A DNA stretch of 22,923 bases, from positions 1 to 22,923 of the forward strand of contig JAEZGC010000234.1 of the NCBI GenBank assembly GCA_023437345.1, written 5' to 3'. Of the stretch, positions 1 through 7,954 are shown piece after piece. The notes beneath the pieces were generated by a model. It did no database searches. It was not told where the DNA came from and saw nothing but the letters and a program-made list of their open reading frames with translations. The number at the start of each line of letters is the position of its first letter. The first letter of the stretch is position 1. The position numbers and the translations under genes were made by a program. The DNA is from Actinomycetes bacterium. Lineage in GTDB: Bacteria > Actinomycetota > Actinomycetes > Propionibacteriales > Propionibacteriaceae.

Positions 1-34
1 TCGGGCAGCCGTGCCGAGACCGGCGAGCGCCGGT

Positions 35-361
35 TCAGTGGCCCTCGCCGCGCGGCGGCTGCGCGGCGACGAAGGTGGCGTCCTTCTCCACCTTGCCGAT
101 CTTCGAGGCGCCACCGGGCGAGCCCAGCTCCTCGAAGAACTCGTAGTTCGCCCCGGTGTAGTCCTTCCACTGCTCCGGGACGTCGTCCTCGTAGAAGATC
201 GCTTCCACCGGGCAGACCGGCTCACAGGCACCACAGTCGACGCACTCGTCGGGGTGGATGTAGAGCATCCGGTTGCCCTCGTAGATGCAGTCGACCGGGC
301 ACTCCTCGACGCAGGCGCGATCCTTGATGTCCACACAGGGCAAGGTGATCACGTAGGTCAT
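35..361 (-). CDS. fdxA: 7Fe ferredoxin ([3Fe-4S][4Fe-4S]), FdxA type
   Basis: Small soluble electron carrier of 108 residues, the usual length for actinobacterial FdxA. Cys9, Cys17, Cys21 and Cys25 (C-x7-C-x3-CP) and the second set C40-x2-C43-x2-C46-x3-CP (Cys50) are visible; this arrangement gives one 3Fe-4S and one 4Fe-4S cluster. The segment LGSPGGASKIGKVEKD near the C terminus is typical of the family. The ATG at 361 was chosen because GGAGAG lies 9 nt upstream and the family begins MTYVI; the open frame continues upstream to 610 but that part has no ferredoxin similarity and overlaps the divergent gene. The redox partner cannot be read from the sequence. The gene diverges from the gene starting at 410, with 48 nt between them. 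Confidence 0.95.
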   Translation of the reverse strand: MTYVITLPCVDIKDRACVEECPVDCIYEGNRMLYIHPDECVDCGACEPVCPVEAIFYEDDVPEQWKDYTGANYEFFEELGSPGGASKIGKVEKDATFVAAQPPRGEGH

Positions 362-396
362 TGCTTCGGGCTCTCCTCGGACGTCGGTCTGTCGCC

Positions 397-403
397 TACT
401 GTA
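397..403. promoter_or_regulatory. Candidate overlapping -10 elements of divergent genes
   Basis: Plus strand TACTGT (397-402) lies 7 nt before the ATG at 410. On the minus strand TACAGT (403-398) faces fdxA. The two hexamers share five base pairs in one near-symmetric block. No clear -35 hexamer is seen for either direction. Assignment is by pattern only. Confidence 0.35.
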
Positions 404-409
404 CAACTC

Positions 410-934
410 ATGGATACCCCGTCGGACGACACGCCGCACCGAGTCCCCACCCGTCCCGGAGTACGGGTGACGGTGCGATTCCGAATGCCCGAGGGGGGGA
501 CGCGGGACATCGTCGGGTTCGTCCTGGGCTCCGACGCCCAGACCGTGACCGTGCTCGACCGGCGCGGCGCCGAACACGTGGTGCCGCTGTCCGACATCGT
601 CGCCGGCCACCAGGTCCCGGTCTCCCGCGGACGCGATCCGCGCCGGATGCCGACAGACCTGTTGGACACGATGGCGGAGCGGACCGGGGTGAGCGGCCGC
701 CGGCTGGTGATCCGGGTCGCCGACCTGCTCGACGGCCTGGAATTCCCCGCCCTGGTGGAGACCCCGGAGGTGGCGACCATCGACGGGGAATGGGTGACCG
801 CAGATCCCGGGGAACCGCTGGTCGAGGTGGCGTGGTGGGCGGCCCGGCAGGGCGCGCGCAGCATGCAGGTGCGAACCGATGATCCCGACGAGGTGGCGGC
901 GCTGCTCGCGCGAGGGTTCACCGAACTGGAATGA
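410..934 (+). CDS. Rv0428c-like SH3-type protein with a degenerate GNAT remnant
   Basis: 174-residue protein divergent from fdxA. Residues about 16-72 (GVRVTVRFRMPEGG through VVPLSDIVAG) resemble the SH3-like N-terminal domain of actinobacterial acetyltransferases such as Rv0428c. Residues about 137-174 (VEVAWWAARQGAR, then a loop, then LLARGFTELE) resemble the last helix and strands of a GNAT fold, where the family normally ends LYERLGF. The acetyl-CoA-binding loop (R/Q-x-x-G-x-G/A) is not present, and the protein is much shorter than the roughly 300 residues of full-length relatives. Acetyltransferase activity is therefore unlikely. Start: no Shine-Dalgarno precedes ATG 410, but a -10-like TACTGT ends 7 nt before it, so the mRNA may be leaderless. 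Family assignment is from memory of the fold pattern. Confidence 0.6.
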   Translation: MDTPSDDTPHRVPTRPGVRVTVRFRMPEGGTRDIVGFVLGSDAQTVTVLDRRGAEHVVPLSDIVAGHQVPVSRGRDPRRMPTDLLDTMAERTGVSGRRLVIRVADLLDGLEFPALVETPEVATIDGEWVTADPGEPLVEVAWWAARQGARSMQVRTDDPDEVAALLARGFTELE

Positions 935-953
935 CTCGAGCTGGCTGACCCCG

Positions 954-1043
954 TGCGCCGGGGAACCGTACGCCTGCGCCGGGGAACCGTCCGCCTGCGC
1001 CAGGGAACCGTCCCCCTGTGCTGGGGAACCGTCCCCCTGTGCT
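954..1043. repeat. 21-bp tandem repeat, four copies plus a partial fifth, hairpin-forming
   Basis: Units start at 954, 975, 996 and 1017, with a partial fifth from 1038. The unit reads TGYGCYRGGGAACCGTNCSCC. In the fourth unit GGGGA-ACCG-TCCCC forms a perfect 5-bp stem with a 4-nt loop; the first three copies are less symmetric. The array fills the gap between the stop of the gene at 410-934 and the stop of the convergent GH13 gene at 1046, so it may end transcription from both sides. Copies 1-2 and 3-4 resemble each other pairwise, which suggests stepwise duplication. A frame read through the array gives an artificial 7-residue repeat. Confidence 0.85.
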
Positions 1044-1045
1044 GC

Positions 1046-2980
1046 TCAGGACAGCCGCCACACCCCGACTGCCGGCCCCTCACCGGACACCGTGACCGCG
1101 TCGCCGGTCGCGGTGAGGGTGGGGACGGCCGCCAGCCGGCCGCCGTACAGCAGCTCGGCGCGTCCGGCCGGGGCCAGCCAGCCGGGCAGGGCGACCCCCG
1201 GCCAGGGCGCCCGGGCCAGCAGGACGAGGAGCCGCTCGCCGGGCAGCTCGCGCAGGTAACCGAGCGCGTCGTCGGCCACCACCGCCCAGCGCAGGCCACC
1301 GTCGCACAGCGCGTCCGTGGCCTTGCGCAGGGCGATCAGGTCCCGGTACACGCCGAACAGCTCGCCGTCCCAGCGGTCGCCGCCGCCGGCCCGGATCTGG
1401 TCCCACGGCATGGTGGTCCTGGCGTGCTCGCCGGTGCGGCCCACCGCGCCACCCTCGTCCCCGGCGAACAGCGCCGGGATCCCGGGGTAGGTGAACAGGC
1501 AGGCCGCGGCCACCTCGGTGACCCGGCGGTCACCGGTCAGCGTCATGATCCGCGCGGTGTCGTGCGAGCCCAGCATGTTCCACTGCCGCACGGCGGTCTG
1601 CCAGGGCACCGCGACGTCGAAGTCGAGCATCGTCTCGACCACCGCCGGGCCGGAGCGCCGCGGGATCGGGGCGGGCGTCTCGGAAAACCGCAGGTCGGTG
1701 TCGGCCCGGGTCAGCCACGACCACAGCGGCTTGGTGAAGGCCTGGTAGTTCATCACCGACTGCCAGCCGTCACCGGGGACCTCGCCGCTCACGTCGTGGA
1801 AGTGCTCGGCGACCAGCAGGCCGTCAGGGTTGGTCTCGTCCACTGTCCGCCGGGCTGCCCGGGCCACCTCGTGGTAGTAGTCGTCGGCGGCGTAGCGTCC
1901 CGTCATGTTCGCCACGTCGATCCGCCAGCCCGCCAGGCCGAACGGCTCGCGCATGAACCTGCCGACCACCGAGCCGGAGCCGGACACCATCCTGTCCCAC
2001 AGCTCTCGCGACCCCCAGTTCAGCTTCGGCAGCGAGGGCACACCGAGCCAGGACACGTACTCCGGGACGTCCTGCGGCGACCTGGTGACCGGGTCGTCGC
2101 CCCAGTGGTGGGACAGGCTGTCGGTCCAGTCACCGACGTCGATCGGGCTGTTCTCCGACCAGTAGTAGAAGCCTGCCTCCGGCGAGCTGCGGTCGCTGCG
2201 TGCCTTCTTGAACCACTCGTGGGTCGCGCCGGTGTGGTTGGTGGTCAGGTCGCCGATCACCCGTATCCCGCGCCGGCCTGCGGCCCGGGTCAGCGAGGCC
2301 AGCGCCTCGTCGCCACCCAGCAGCGGGTCGACCCGCGAGAAGGTCACGGCGTCGTAGCGGTGGCTGCTGCGGGCGGGGAAGAACGGCGTCAGGTAGATGA
2401 GGTCGATACCGAGGTCGGCGAGGTGGTCGAGGTGCTGCTCGATCCCGGCGAGGTCGCCTCCGTAGAGCTGGTTCCCGGTGGCCGGGCCGCCGGCCACCGG
2501 CTCGTCGTCCCAGCCGGCGGGCTCGGCCCACTCCGGCAGCTCCCTGCCCTCGGCCGCGTCCGACCTGGCGAACCGGTCGGGGAAGATCTGGTAGCCGACC
2601 GCCCGTCCCGCCCACGCCGGGGCGGTCGGGTACACGGTGATGCGGAAGTCGCCGGCGTCGGTCACGTCCCGGTCGAAGACGCCGCGTCCGGTCACCCACT
2701 GGTAGCCGCCCTCGCGGACCACCATCCAGCGGTACCTGACGACAGGGTTGTCCAGCGGCAGGTCGGCGACGTACCAGCGCTGGTGCTCGTCCTCGGTGGC
2801 CAGGCGGGCGCGCAACCGCAGCGGCGACCCGTCCCGCAGCGCGCGGACCCAGACCCGCGACTCGCCGTAGCCGGCCGGAAGCCACAGCCGGATCGGCACC
2901 CGCTGGCCGAGCCGCCACGGGCCGGGGGCGACGTAGAGACTCGAACCGTCGTGGTGGGGCCGGTCGAGCAGGTGGGACAT
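1046..2980 (-). CDS. GH13 alpha-glycosidase (cyclomaltodextrinase/neopullulanase-like)
   Basis: 644 residues, no signal peptide, so cytoplasmic. An N-terminal beta-sandwich (about 10-120, resembling the CBM34-like domain of maltogenic amylases) precedes the catalytic barrel, which opens with VGYQIFPDRFA (128-138) and YGGDLAGI (173-180). The four GH13 regions are visible: DLTTNH (244-249), GWRID with nucleophile Asp355, VAEHF with acid/base Glu392, and GSHD with His473-Asp474. Such enzymes hydrolyse alpha-1,4 (sometimes alpha-1,6) bonds in maltodextrins, cyclodextrins or pullulan; exact specificity cannot be read here. ATG 2980 overlaps the TGA of the upstream VanW-like gene by one base (TGATG), so it is probably translationally coupled. 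The frame extends upstream to 3220 but that part is antisense-like noise within the neighbour. Confidence 0.9.
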   Translation of the reverse strand: MSHLLDRPHHDGSSLYVAPGPWRLGQRVPIRLWLPAGYGESRVWVRALRDGSPLRLRARLATEDEHQRWYVADLPLDNPVVRYRWMVVREGGYQWVTGRGVFDRDVTDAGDFRITVYPTAPAWAGRAVGYQIFPDRFARSDAAEGRELPEWAEPAGWDDEPVAGGPATGNQLYGGDLAGIEQHLDHLADLGIDLIYLTPFFPARSSHRYDAVTFSRVDPLLGGDEALASLTRAAGRRGIRVIGDLTTNHTGATHEWFKKARSDRSSPEAGFYYWSENSPIDVGDWTDSLSHHWGDDPVTRSPQDVPEYVSWLGVPSLPKLNWGSRELWDRMVSGSGSVVGRFMREPFGLAGWRIDVANMTGRYAADDYYHEVARAARRTVDETNPDGLLVAEHFHDVSGEVPGDGWQSVMNYQAFTKPLWSWLTRADTDLRFSETPAPIPRRSGPAVVETMLDFDVAVPWQTAVRQWNMLGSHDTARIMTLTGDRRVTEVAAACLFTYPGIPALFAGDEGGAVGRTGEHARTTMPWDQIRAGGGDRWDGELFGVYRDLIALRKATDALCDGGLRWAVVADDALGYLRELPGERLLVLLARAPWPGVALPGWLAPAGRAELLYGGRLAAVPTLTATGDAVTVSGEGPAVGVWRLS

Positions 2981-4716
2981 CAGTCCGCCGGCTTCTTCCC
3001 GCAGACCACCGGGGTCAGCGTGTTGTAGGACCAGAAGAACGGCTCCTTCTTGACCAGCTTGTCGCCCTTGTAGAACAACCGGTTGTACCGGACGTCGAAG
3101 CCCGACATCGCCGACTGCGGGACGCACTTCTTCGACTCGTCGTAGATCTTCTTGCCGGGCGCGCGGAAGTTGCTCTGCACCGGCTTGGACGCCTTCACCG
3201 TGTACGTCTTCGTCGACCACACCCGGACCGTGATCGACCCCTGGGTACCGGTTCGGCCGGTGGTCCAGGCCTGCAGCAGAACGCCGTACTTGCTGTCGTT
3301 GCGGAACTTCATGTCGACCGAGCGCCAGTCGAGGGTCGCCTCGCGGCCCATCGGGTAGCGGCTGAAGTACAGCGAGTGCGGCTTGTGGTACACGTCCTCG
3401 AGGCCGGCGAAGAAGACCGCGTTGAACAGCGTCGTGGTGGCCTGGGAGATGCCGCCGCCGTAGATGTTCGGGTCGATCTTGCCGTTGGCGATCCCGCCGC
3501 CGGCCATCCAGCCGGCCTGGGGCGTCCGCTCCCCGAGCCGCGCGTTGAGGGAGAAGGTCTCGCCCGGCGCGACGTAGGTGCCGTTGATCAGCTTGGCCGC
3601 CTTGCCGATGTTGTTGTACCGGTAGGCGCTGCCGGGGAAGTAGGTGGTGAACTTGCCGGTCACCTGCTTGACGCCGGCGGCCTTGGCGTCCTCGGTGGTG
3701 AAGGCTGCCGGACGGGTGGTGACCGGGACGCTGACAGTCCGATCGCCGGTCCTGGACAGCGCGGGCACCAGGACGTCGGCCAGGGCGGCGGGGGCGACGC
3801 TCTGGCCGTCGCGGGACTTCACGATCTTGGGCTTCTCGCCCTGCTTGATGGTGAACCGGGCGTCGCGCGGCTCGTCCAGCCCCAGCTTGTCCAGCCGGGC
3901 CCGAACCCGCTCACCGAGCGCCTCGGCGTCGAACCGGGCGGCGAGCGTCCCGGCGGTGGCGGGGAAGCTCACTGTGGCTGCGATGTCGGCAGGTTCGATG
4001 ACGAGGGTCCCCTTGTCGGCGACCTGCACCGGGATGGGGCCGGCCACCGCGGGTGCCGCGGTGCTGGTGACGAACTGCTTGGCCTCGGCGGTGGTGACCG
4101 CCGGCTCTGTGACGGTGACCGCCGCCGCCACCGTGGTGGAGCGCAGGAAGGCGTCCCGGATCGCAGCGGCGGTCTCGGTGCGCTGCACGGCGGCGCCCTC
4201 CGCTGCCGGGGCGACCTTGGGCTTGAGGCCGTCGTAGCTGACCTCGGCGTCGACCGCCGGGGTGTCCACCTTCCCTGCGATGGCGGCGACGACGGCGTCC
4301 AGCTTCGCCTGGTCGACGTCGACCACGGCGGGAACCTCCCGGCCACCGAAAAGCACGTTGATGATGGTCAGCGGGTCGTAGCTCGCGCCGCCGCGGGCCT
4401 GGGCGACCGAGGCCGGGTAGTCGACCGTCAGGCCCGCCTCGGCGGCGGTGGTGGTGTGGGTGTACTCCCCCGCTGTCACCCGCAGCGGCGCGGCGGCCCG
4501 GTCGGCCAGCATCTCGCGCAGCTTGGCCTCGGCGGCCGGTGCGGGCATCCCGCCGACCGCAACCCCGTCGATCACCGTGTTGCGGGGCAGGTTCTCACCG
4601 GCGAGCGCGAACCCGGCCGCGTAGCCGCCGACCAGGATCGCCAACACGCCACCGCCGGCCCACAGGGATGCACGGGCGGTGGTGGAAAGTCGCTTCTTGG
4701 TCTTGGACGTGGCCAC
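2980..4716 (-). CDS. VanW-family, peptidoglycan-binding-like membrane-anchored protein
   Basis: 578 residues. A short basic N terminus (KTKKR) and a hydrophobic segment (about 17-39) predict an N-in anchor with the rest outside. Residues about 45-340 contain two alanine-rich repeats of the kind seen in PG_binding_4/YoaR proteins. Residues about 353-500 form a VanW domain: GKFTTYFPG, APGETFSLN, a GGGIANGKI segment, YGGGISQATTTLFNAVF and the HSLYFSRYPMGREAT segment. A C-terminal lysine-rich tail has two cysteines (531, 572) that could form a disulphide. VanW proteins are linked to the cell wall but their biochemical role is unproven; the name does not imply vancomycin resistance. Start is GTG 4716, with GAGAGGA 6 nt upstream. 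The EamA gene ends 36 nt upstream and the GH13 gene overlaps the stop. Confidence 0.88.
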   Translation of the reverse strand: MATSKTKKRLSTTARASLWAGGGVLAILVGGYAAGFALAGENLPRNTVIDGVAVGGMPAPAAEAKLREMLADRAAAPLRVTAGEYTHTTTAAEAGLTVDYPASVAQARGGASYDPLTIINVLFGGREVPAVVDVDQAKLDAVVAAIAGKVDTPAVDAEVSYDGLKPKVAPAAEGAAVQRTETAAAIRDAFLRSTTVAAAVTVTEPAVTTAEAKQFVTSTAAPAVAGPIPVQVADKGTLVIEPADIAATVSFPATAGTLAARFDAEALGERVRARLDKLGLDEPRDARFTIKQGEKPKIVKSRDGQSVAPAALADVLVPALSRTGDRTVSVPVTTRPAAFTTEDAKAAGVKQVTGKFTTYFPGSAYRYNNIGKAAKLINGTYVAPGETFSLNARLGERTPQAGWMAGGGIANGKIDPNIYGGGISQATTTLFNAVFFAGLEDVYHKPHSLYFSRYPMGREATLDWRSVDMKFRNDSKYGVLLQAWTTGRTGTQGSITVRVWSTKTYTVKASKPVQSNFRAPGKKIYDESKKCVPQSAMSGFDVRYNRLFYKGDKLVKKEPFFWSYNTLTPVVCGKKPAD

Positions 4717-4749
4717 GGGGTTCCTCTCTCGGCCAGGTTGCCGCAGACC

Positions 4750-4755
4750 ATGCTA
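4750..4755 (-). promoter_or_regulatory. Possible -10 element before the VanW-like gene
   Basis: Minus strand TAGCAT lies 33 nt before GTG 4716; its first three bases are the TAG stop of the EamA gene. If used, the VanW-GH13 pair has its own promoter within the unit. No convincing -35 hexamer is seen. Confidence 0.2.
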
Positions 4756-5700
4756 CGTGAGCGTGGAGGCCGATCCCGACCGCGACGCGGCCACGGGGGC
4801 CGGCGCTGCAGGCGCCGTCCGCCACTGTGCCAGGGCGATGCCGCCCGCCATCAGGGCCGCCCCGAAGTAGCCCCGCGGCCCCATGTTCTCCCCCAGCAGC
4901 AGCGCCCCGCCGAGCGCGCCGAACAGCGCCTCGGCGGACATGATCAAGGCGGCGTGGCTGGCCAGCGCGTCCCGTTGGGCGATCACCTGCAGGGTGTACG
5001 CGATGCCTACCGAGATCAGCCCGCCGTAGAGCAGCGGGACCAGCCCCGCGGCCAGCCCGGTGAACGGGGCCGCGTCCAGCAGCAACGCGGCGGGGACGCT
5101 CAGCACCGCACACCAGGCGAACTGCGAGATGGCGAACCGCAGCGCGCCGAGCCGCCGGCTGTAGTGCTCGATGACCAGGATCTGCGCGGTCCACACCAGC
5201 GTGGACGCCAGCACGATGGCGTCGCCGAACCCGATGCTGAACCCCTCCCCGACGGCGAGGAAGTACAGCCCGACCAGGGCGAGTGCGATCCCGGCAAGGG
5301 TGGTCCAGGTGGAGCGGTGGCCGCGGAAGGCGACCACCAGCGGCACGAACACCATGTAGAGCCCGGTGATGAAGGCGGCGTTGCCGGCGGTGGTGTGGCT
5401 CATCGCCACCTGTTGCATGCCGACCGCCGCCGCCAGCAGGGCTCCGGTGAGCAGCCCGGGCAGCACCACCTGGCGGGTGGCGAGGGCACGGATCGGGCGA
5501 GGCACCCGCCGGCGGGTGTCGAGGAACCAGACCACGGGGACGAGCACCGCGGCACCCATCGCGAACCTGACCGCATTGAACGTGAACGGCCCTATCGATT
5601 CGGCGCCCACCCGCTGCGCGACGAAAGCGAACCCCCAGATCGCCGACGCGAGCAGCAGCAGCGCGTTGGCGCGCAGGTGCCGCGAGGAGGCCGGATTCAC
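4753..5700 (-). CDS. DMT-superfamily (EamA) transporter
   Basis: 315 residues with about ten hydrophobic segments arranged as two EamA repeats (about 11-150 and 158-293), the usual length and layout for this family of small-molecule exporters. The family signatures HTTAGNAAFITGLYMVFVPL (102-121) at the end of repeat one and SAEALFGALGGALLLGE (255-271) in repeat two are clear. The substrate is unknown; relatives export amino acids or metabolites. Start is GTG 5700: no good Shine-Dalgarno is seen, but TAGCCT (5712-5707) ends exactly 6 nt before the GTG, which fits a leaderless message. The tail after residue 295 is Ala/Pro/Ser-rich and likely cytoplasmic. It is first of three codirectional genes, with VanW and GH13 following. 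Confidence 0.9.
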   Translation of the reverse strand: MNPASSRHLRANALLLLASAIWGFAFVAQRVGAESIGPFTFNAVRFAMGAAVLVPVVWFLDTRRRVPRPIRALATRQVVLPGLLTGALLAAAVGMQQVAMSHTTAGNAAFITGLYMVFVPLVVAFRGHRSTWTTLAGIALALVGLYFLAVGEGFSIGFGDAIVLASTLVWTAQILVIEHYSRRLGALRFAISQFAWCAVLSVPAALLLDAAPFTGLAAGLVPLLYGGLISVGIAYTLQVIAQRDALASHAALIMSAEALFGALGGALLLGENMGPRGYFGAALMAGGIALAQWRTAPAAPAPVAASRSGSASTLT

Positions 5701-5758
5701 CGCACGAGGCTATCCCTGCCGCCCTCGGCGGCGGACCGACACCTCCTTCGCTGGACAG

Positions 5759-5780
5759 TTCCCGCCGAACTCGGCGGGAA
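5759..5780 (-). terminator. Strong hairpin after tkt
   Basis: TTCCCGCCGA (5759-5768) is the exact complement of TCGGCGGGAA (5771-5780), with AC between them; sterically this is an 8-9 bp stem with a slightly larger loop. It begins 14 nt past the tkt stop on the minus strand and precedes the EamA gene. There is no U-tract, as is common in high-GC actinobacteria. Confidence 0.7.
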
Positions 5781-5793
5781 CAGCCCAGTCAGG

Positions 5794-7884
5794 TCAGCGC
5801 CGGCGGCCCAAGGCGAGCTTGGCCCGCTCGGCAACGTTCTGGGGGGTGAAGCCGTACTTGGCCAGCAACAGCGGGCCCGCGGCGGACTCGCCGAAGTGGT
5901 CGATCGAGATGATCTCGCCCGCGTCGCCGACCAGCTCGCGCCAGCCCATCGCGATGCCGGCCTCCAGCGACACCTTGGCCGCTGACGCCGGGATCACCTC
6001 GGCGCGGTACTCGGCGGGCTGCTCGGCAAACCACTCGAGGCAGGGCAGCGACACGACCCGGGTGGCGATCCCCTCGGCCTCGAGCTGCTCCCGGGCGGCG
6101 ACCGCCACCCCGACCTCCGAACCGGTGGCCAGCAGCACGACCTCCGGGGTCCCGCTCGAGGCGTCCAGCAGCACGTACCCGCCCTTGGCGAGCTGCCCGG
6201 CGGGGGCGGCCGCGCCGTCCCCGCGCTCGATGGTGGGGACGTCCTGGCGGGTGAGGATCAGCGCCGTGGGCCGCTCGGTCTGGCGCAGCGCCGCGGCCCA
6301 CGCCTGGGCGGTCTCGTTGGCGTCGGCCGGACGGACGCCGTCCAGGCCCGGGATGGCGCGCAGGGTCGCCAGGTGCTCGACCGGCTGGTGGGTGGGGCCG
6401 TCCTCGCCGACGCCGACCGAGTCGTGGGTCCACACGAAGATGGTCGGGATCTTCGACAGCGCGGCGAGCCGGACCGGGGTGCGCATGTAGTCGGCGAACA
6501 CAAGGAAGGTGGCGCCGTAGGGCCGGGTGAGACCGGACAGCGTGATCCCGTTGAGCACATTGCCCATGGCGTGCTCGCGGATCCCGAAGTGCAGCGTCCG
6601 TCCGTTGTAGTCGCCCACGAAGTCGTGGCTGGACTGCTCCGGCGGCAGGAAGGACGGCTGGCCCTTCATCGTCGTGTTGTTGGAGCCGGCCAGGTCGGCA
6701 GAGCCGCCCCACAGCTCCGGGACCACGTCGGCCAGCGCGGACAGCACCTCGCCGGAGGCGACCCTGGTGGACTTCTTGCCGGCCGGGAACACCGGGAGCG
6801 CCGCCTCAAGGCCGTCCGGCAGCTCGCGGGCGCGCAGCCGCTGGTACAGCGCGAAGCCGTCGGGGTTGGCGGCCTTCCACGTGTCGAACCGGCCCTGCCA
6901 GGCGGCCTTCGCCGCGGCGGCGCGGCTGGCCGCGTTGCTGCGGGTGTGTTCCAGCACCGCCGGGTCGACGGCGAAGCTGGCGTCCGGGTCGAAACCGAGC
7001 ACCGACTTCAGCCCGGCCACCTCCTCGGCGCCGAGCTTGGCGCCGTGGACCGAGTGGTGGCCGGCCTTGGTGGGCAGCGGCCAGCCGATGATCGTGGTCA
7101 GCTTGATGAACGACGGCTTGTCGGTGACCGCCTTGGCGGCCTCGATGGCGTCGTAGAGCGCCTGGACGTTCTCCTCGTAGGAGGTCATGCCGTTGGTCCA
7201 GTCGACGTGCTGGACGTGCCAGCCGTACGCCTCGTAGCGGGCGGCGACGTCCTCGGTGAACGCGATCTGGGTCTCCCCCTCGATCGAGATCCGGTTGTCG
7301 TCGTAGATCAGGACGAGGTTGCCGAGCTTCTGCGCGCCGGCCAGCGAGGACGCCTCGCCGGACACGCCCTCCTGCATGCAGCCGTCACCGGCGATGCAGT
7401 ACACGAAGTGGTCGAAGACCGAGCTGCCCGGCTCGGCGGTGGGGTCGAGCAGGGCGCGCTCCCGGCGGGCCGCCATGGCGAACCCGACAGCGTTGGCGAC
7501 CCCGGCGCCCAGCGGGCCGGTGGTGCACTCCACGCCCGCGGTGTGGCCGTACTCGGGGTGGCCGGGGGTGAGCGAGCCCTCGGTGCGCAGCGCGGCGATG
7601 TCGTCCACCTCGAGGCCGTAGCCGGCCAGCACCAGCTGGTTGTACTGGGTCAACGATGAGTGACCCGCCGACAGCACGAAGCGGTCCCGCCCGGTCCAGG
7701 TCGGGTCAGCCGGGTCGCCGGCCATCACCTTCTGGTAGAGCAGGTAGGCCACCGGGGCGAGCGAGATCGCGGTGCCGGGGTGCCCATTGCCGACCTTCTC
7801 CACAGCGTCCGCGGCGAGCACCCGGGCGGTGTCGACGGCGCGTCCGTCGAGGTCGGTCCAGGACAGGGAGTTAGTCGACGTCAT
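5794..7884 (-). CDS. tkt: Transketolase
   Basis: 696 residues, the normal length. It transfers two-carbon units between sugar phosphates (xylulose-5-P with ribose-5-P or erythrose-4-P) using thiamine diphosphate and a divalent metal, linking glycolysis to the pentose phosphate pathway. Visible family features are GNGHPGTA (His35), SAGHSS (His75), the ThDP motif GDGCMQEG (166-173) closing with DDN (195-197), and the Pyr domain with the SADLAGSNNT segment and GIREHAMGNVLNGI, which carries the catalytic glutamate. Two adjacent ATGs exist; I chose the second (7884), since AAAGG is then 6 nt upstream. Pullulanase ends 70 nt upstream on the same strand; a strong hairpin lies downstream. Confidence 0.97.
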   Translation of the reverse strand: MTSTNSLSWTDLDGRAVDTARVLAADAVEKVGNGHPGTAISLAPVAYLLYQKVMAGDPADPTWTGRDRFVLSAGHSSLTQYNQLVLAGYGLEVDDIAALRTEGSLTPGHPEYGHTAGVECTTGPLGAGVANAVGFAMAARRERALLDPTAEPGSSVFDHFVYCIAGDGCMQEGVSGEASSLAGAQKLGNLVLIYDDNRISIEGETQIAFTEDVAARYEAYGWHVQHVDWTNGMTSYEENVQALYDAIEAAKAVTDKPSFIKLTTIIGWPLPTKAGHHSVHGAKLGAEEVAGLKSVLGFDPDASFAVDPAVLEHTRSNAASRAAAAKAAWQGRFDTWKAANPDGFALYQRLRARELPDGLEAALPVFPAGKKSTRVASGEVLSALADVVPELWGGSADLAGSNNTTMKGQPSFLPPEQSSHDFVGDYNGRTLHFGIREHAMGNVLNGITLSGLTRPYGATFLVFADYMRTPVRLAALSKIPTIFVWTHDSVGVGEDGPTHQPVEHLATLRAIPGLDGVRPADANETAQAWAAALRQTERPTALILTRQDVPTIERGDGAAAPAGQLAKGGYVLLDASSGTPEVVLLATGSEVGVAVAAREQLEAEGIATRVVSLPCLEWFAEQPAEYRAEVIPASAAKVSLEAGIAMGWRELVGDAGEIISIDHFGESAAGPLLLAKYGFTPQNVAERAKLALGRRR

Positions 7885-7917
7885 CATCGGCCTTTCACGC
7901 ACGGAGGGAACCCGACA

Positions 7918-7923
7918 ACCCTA
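7918..7923 (-). promoter_or_regulatory. tkt: Possible tkt -10 element
   Basis: Minus strand TAGGGT, 33 nt before ATG 7884, in the 70-nt gap after pulA. It matches the TAnnnT actinobacterial -10 pattern. No good -35 is seen. If real, tkt can be transcribed apart from pulA. Confidence 0.25.
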
Positions 7924-7954
7924 TCGCTATCCACGCCCGGTGCCGCCCGACGGG

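Noticed and set aside
362..610. Upstream extension of the fdxA frame
   Set aside because: No ferredoxin similarity, overlaps the divergent gene, and a good ribosome binding site marks the internal ATG at 361.
953..3028. Long plus-strand open frame antisense to the GH13 gene
   Set aside because: It reads as low-complexity Gly/Arg/His/Val-rich sequence, a usual shadow of a high-GC gene on the other strand, and begins inside the 21-bp repeat.
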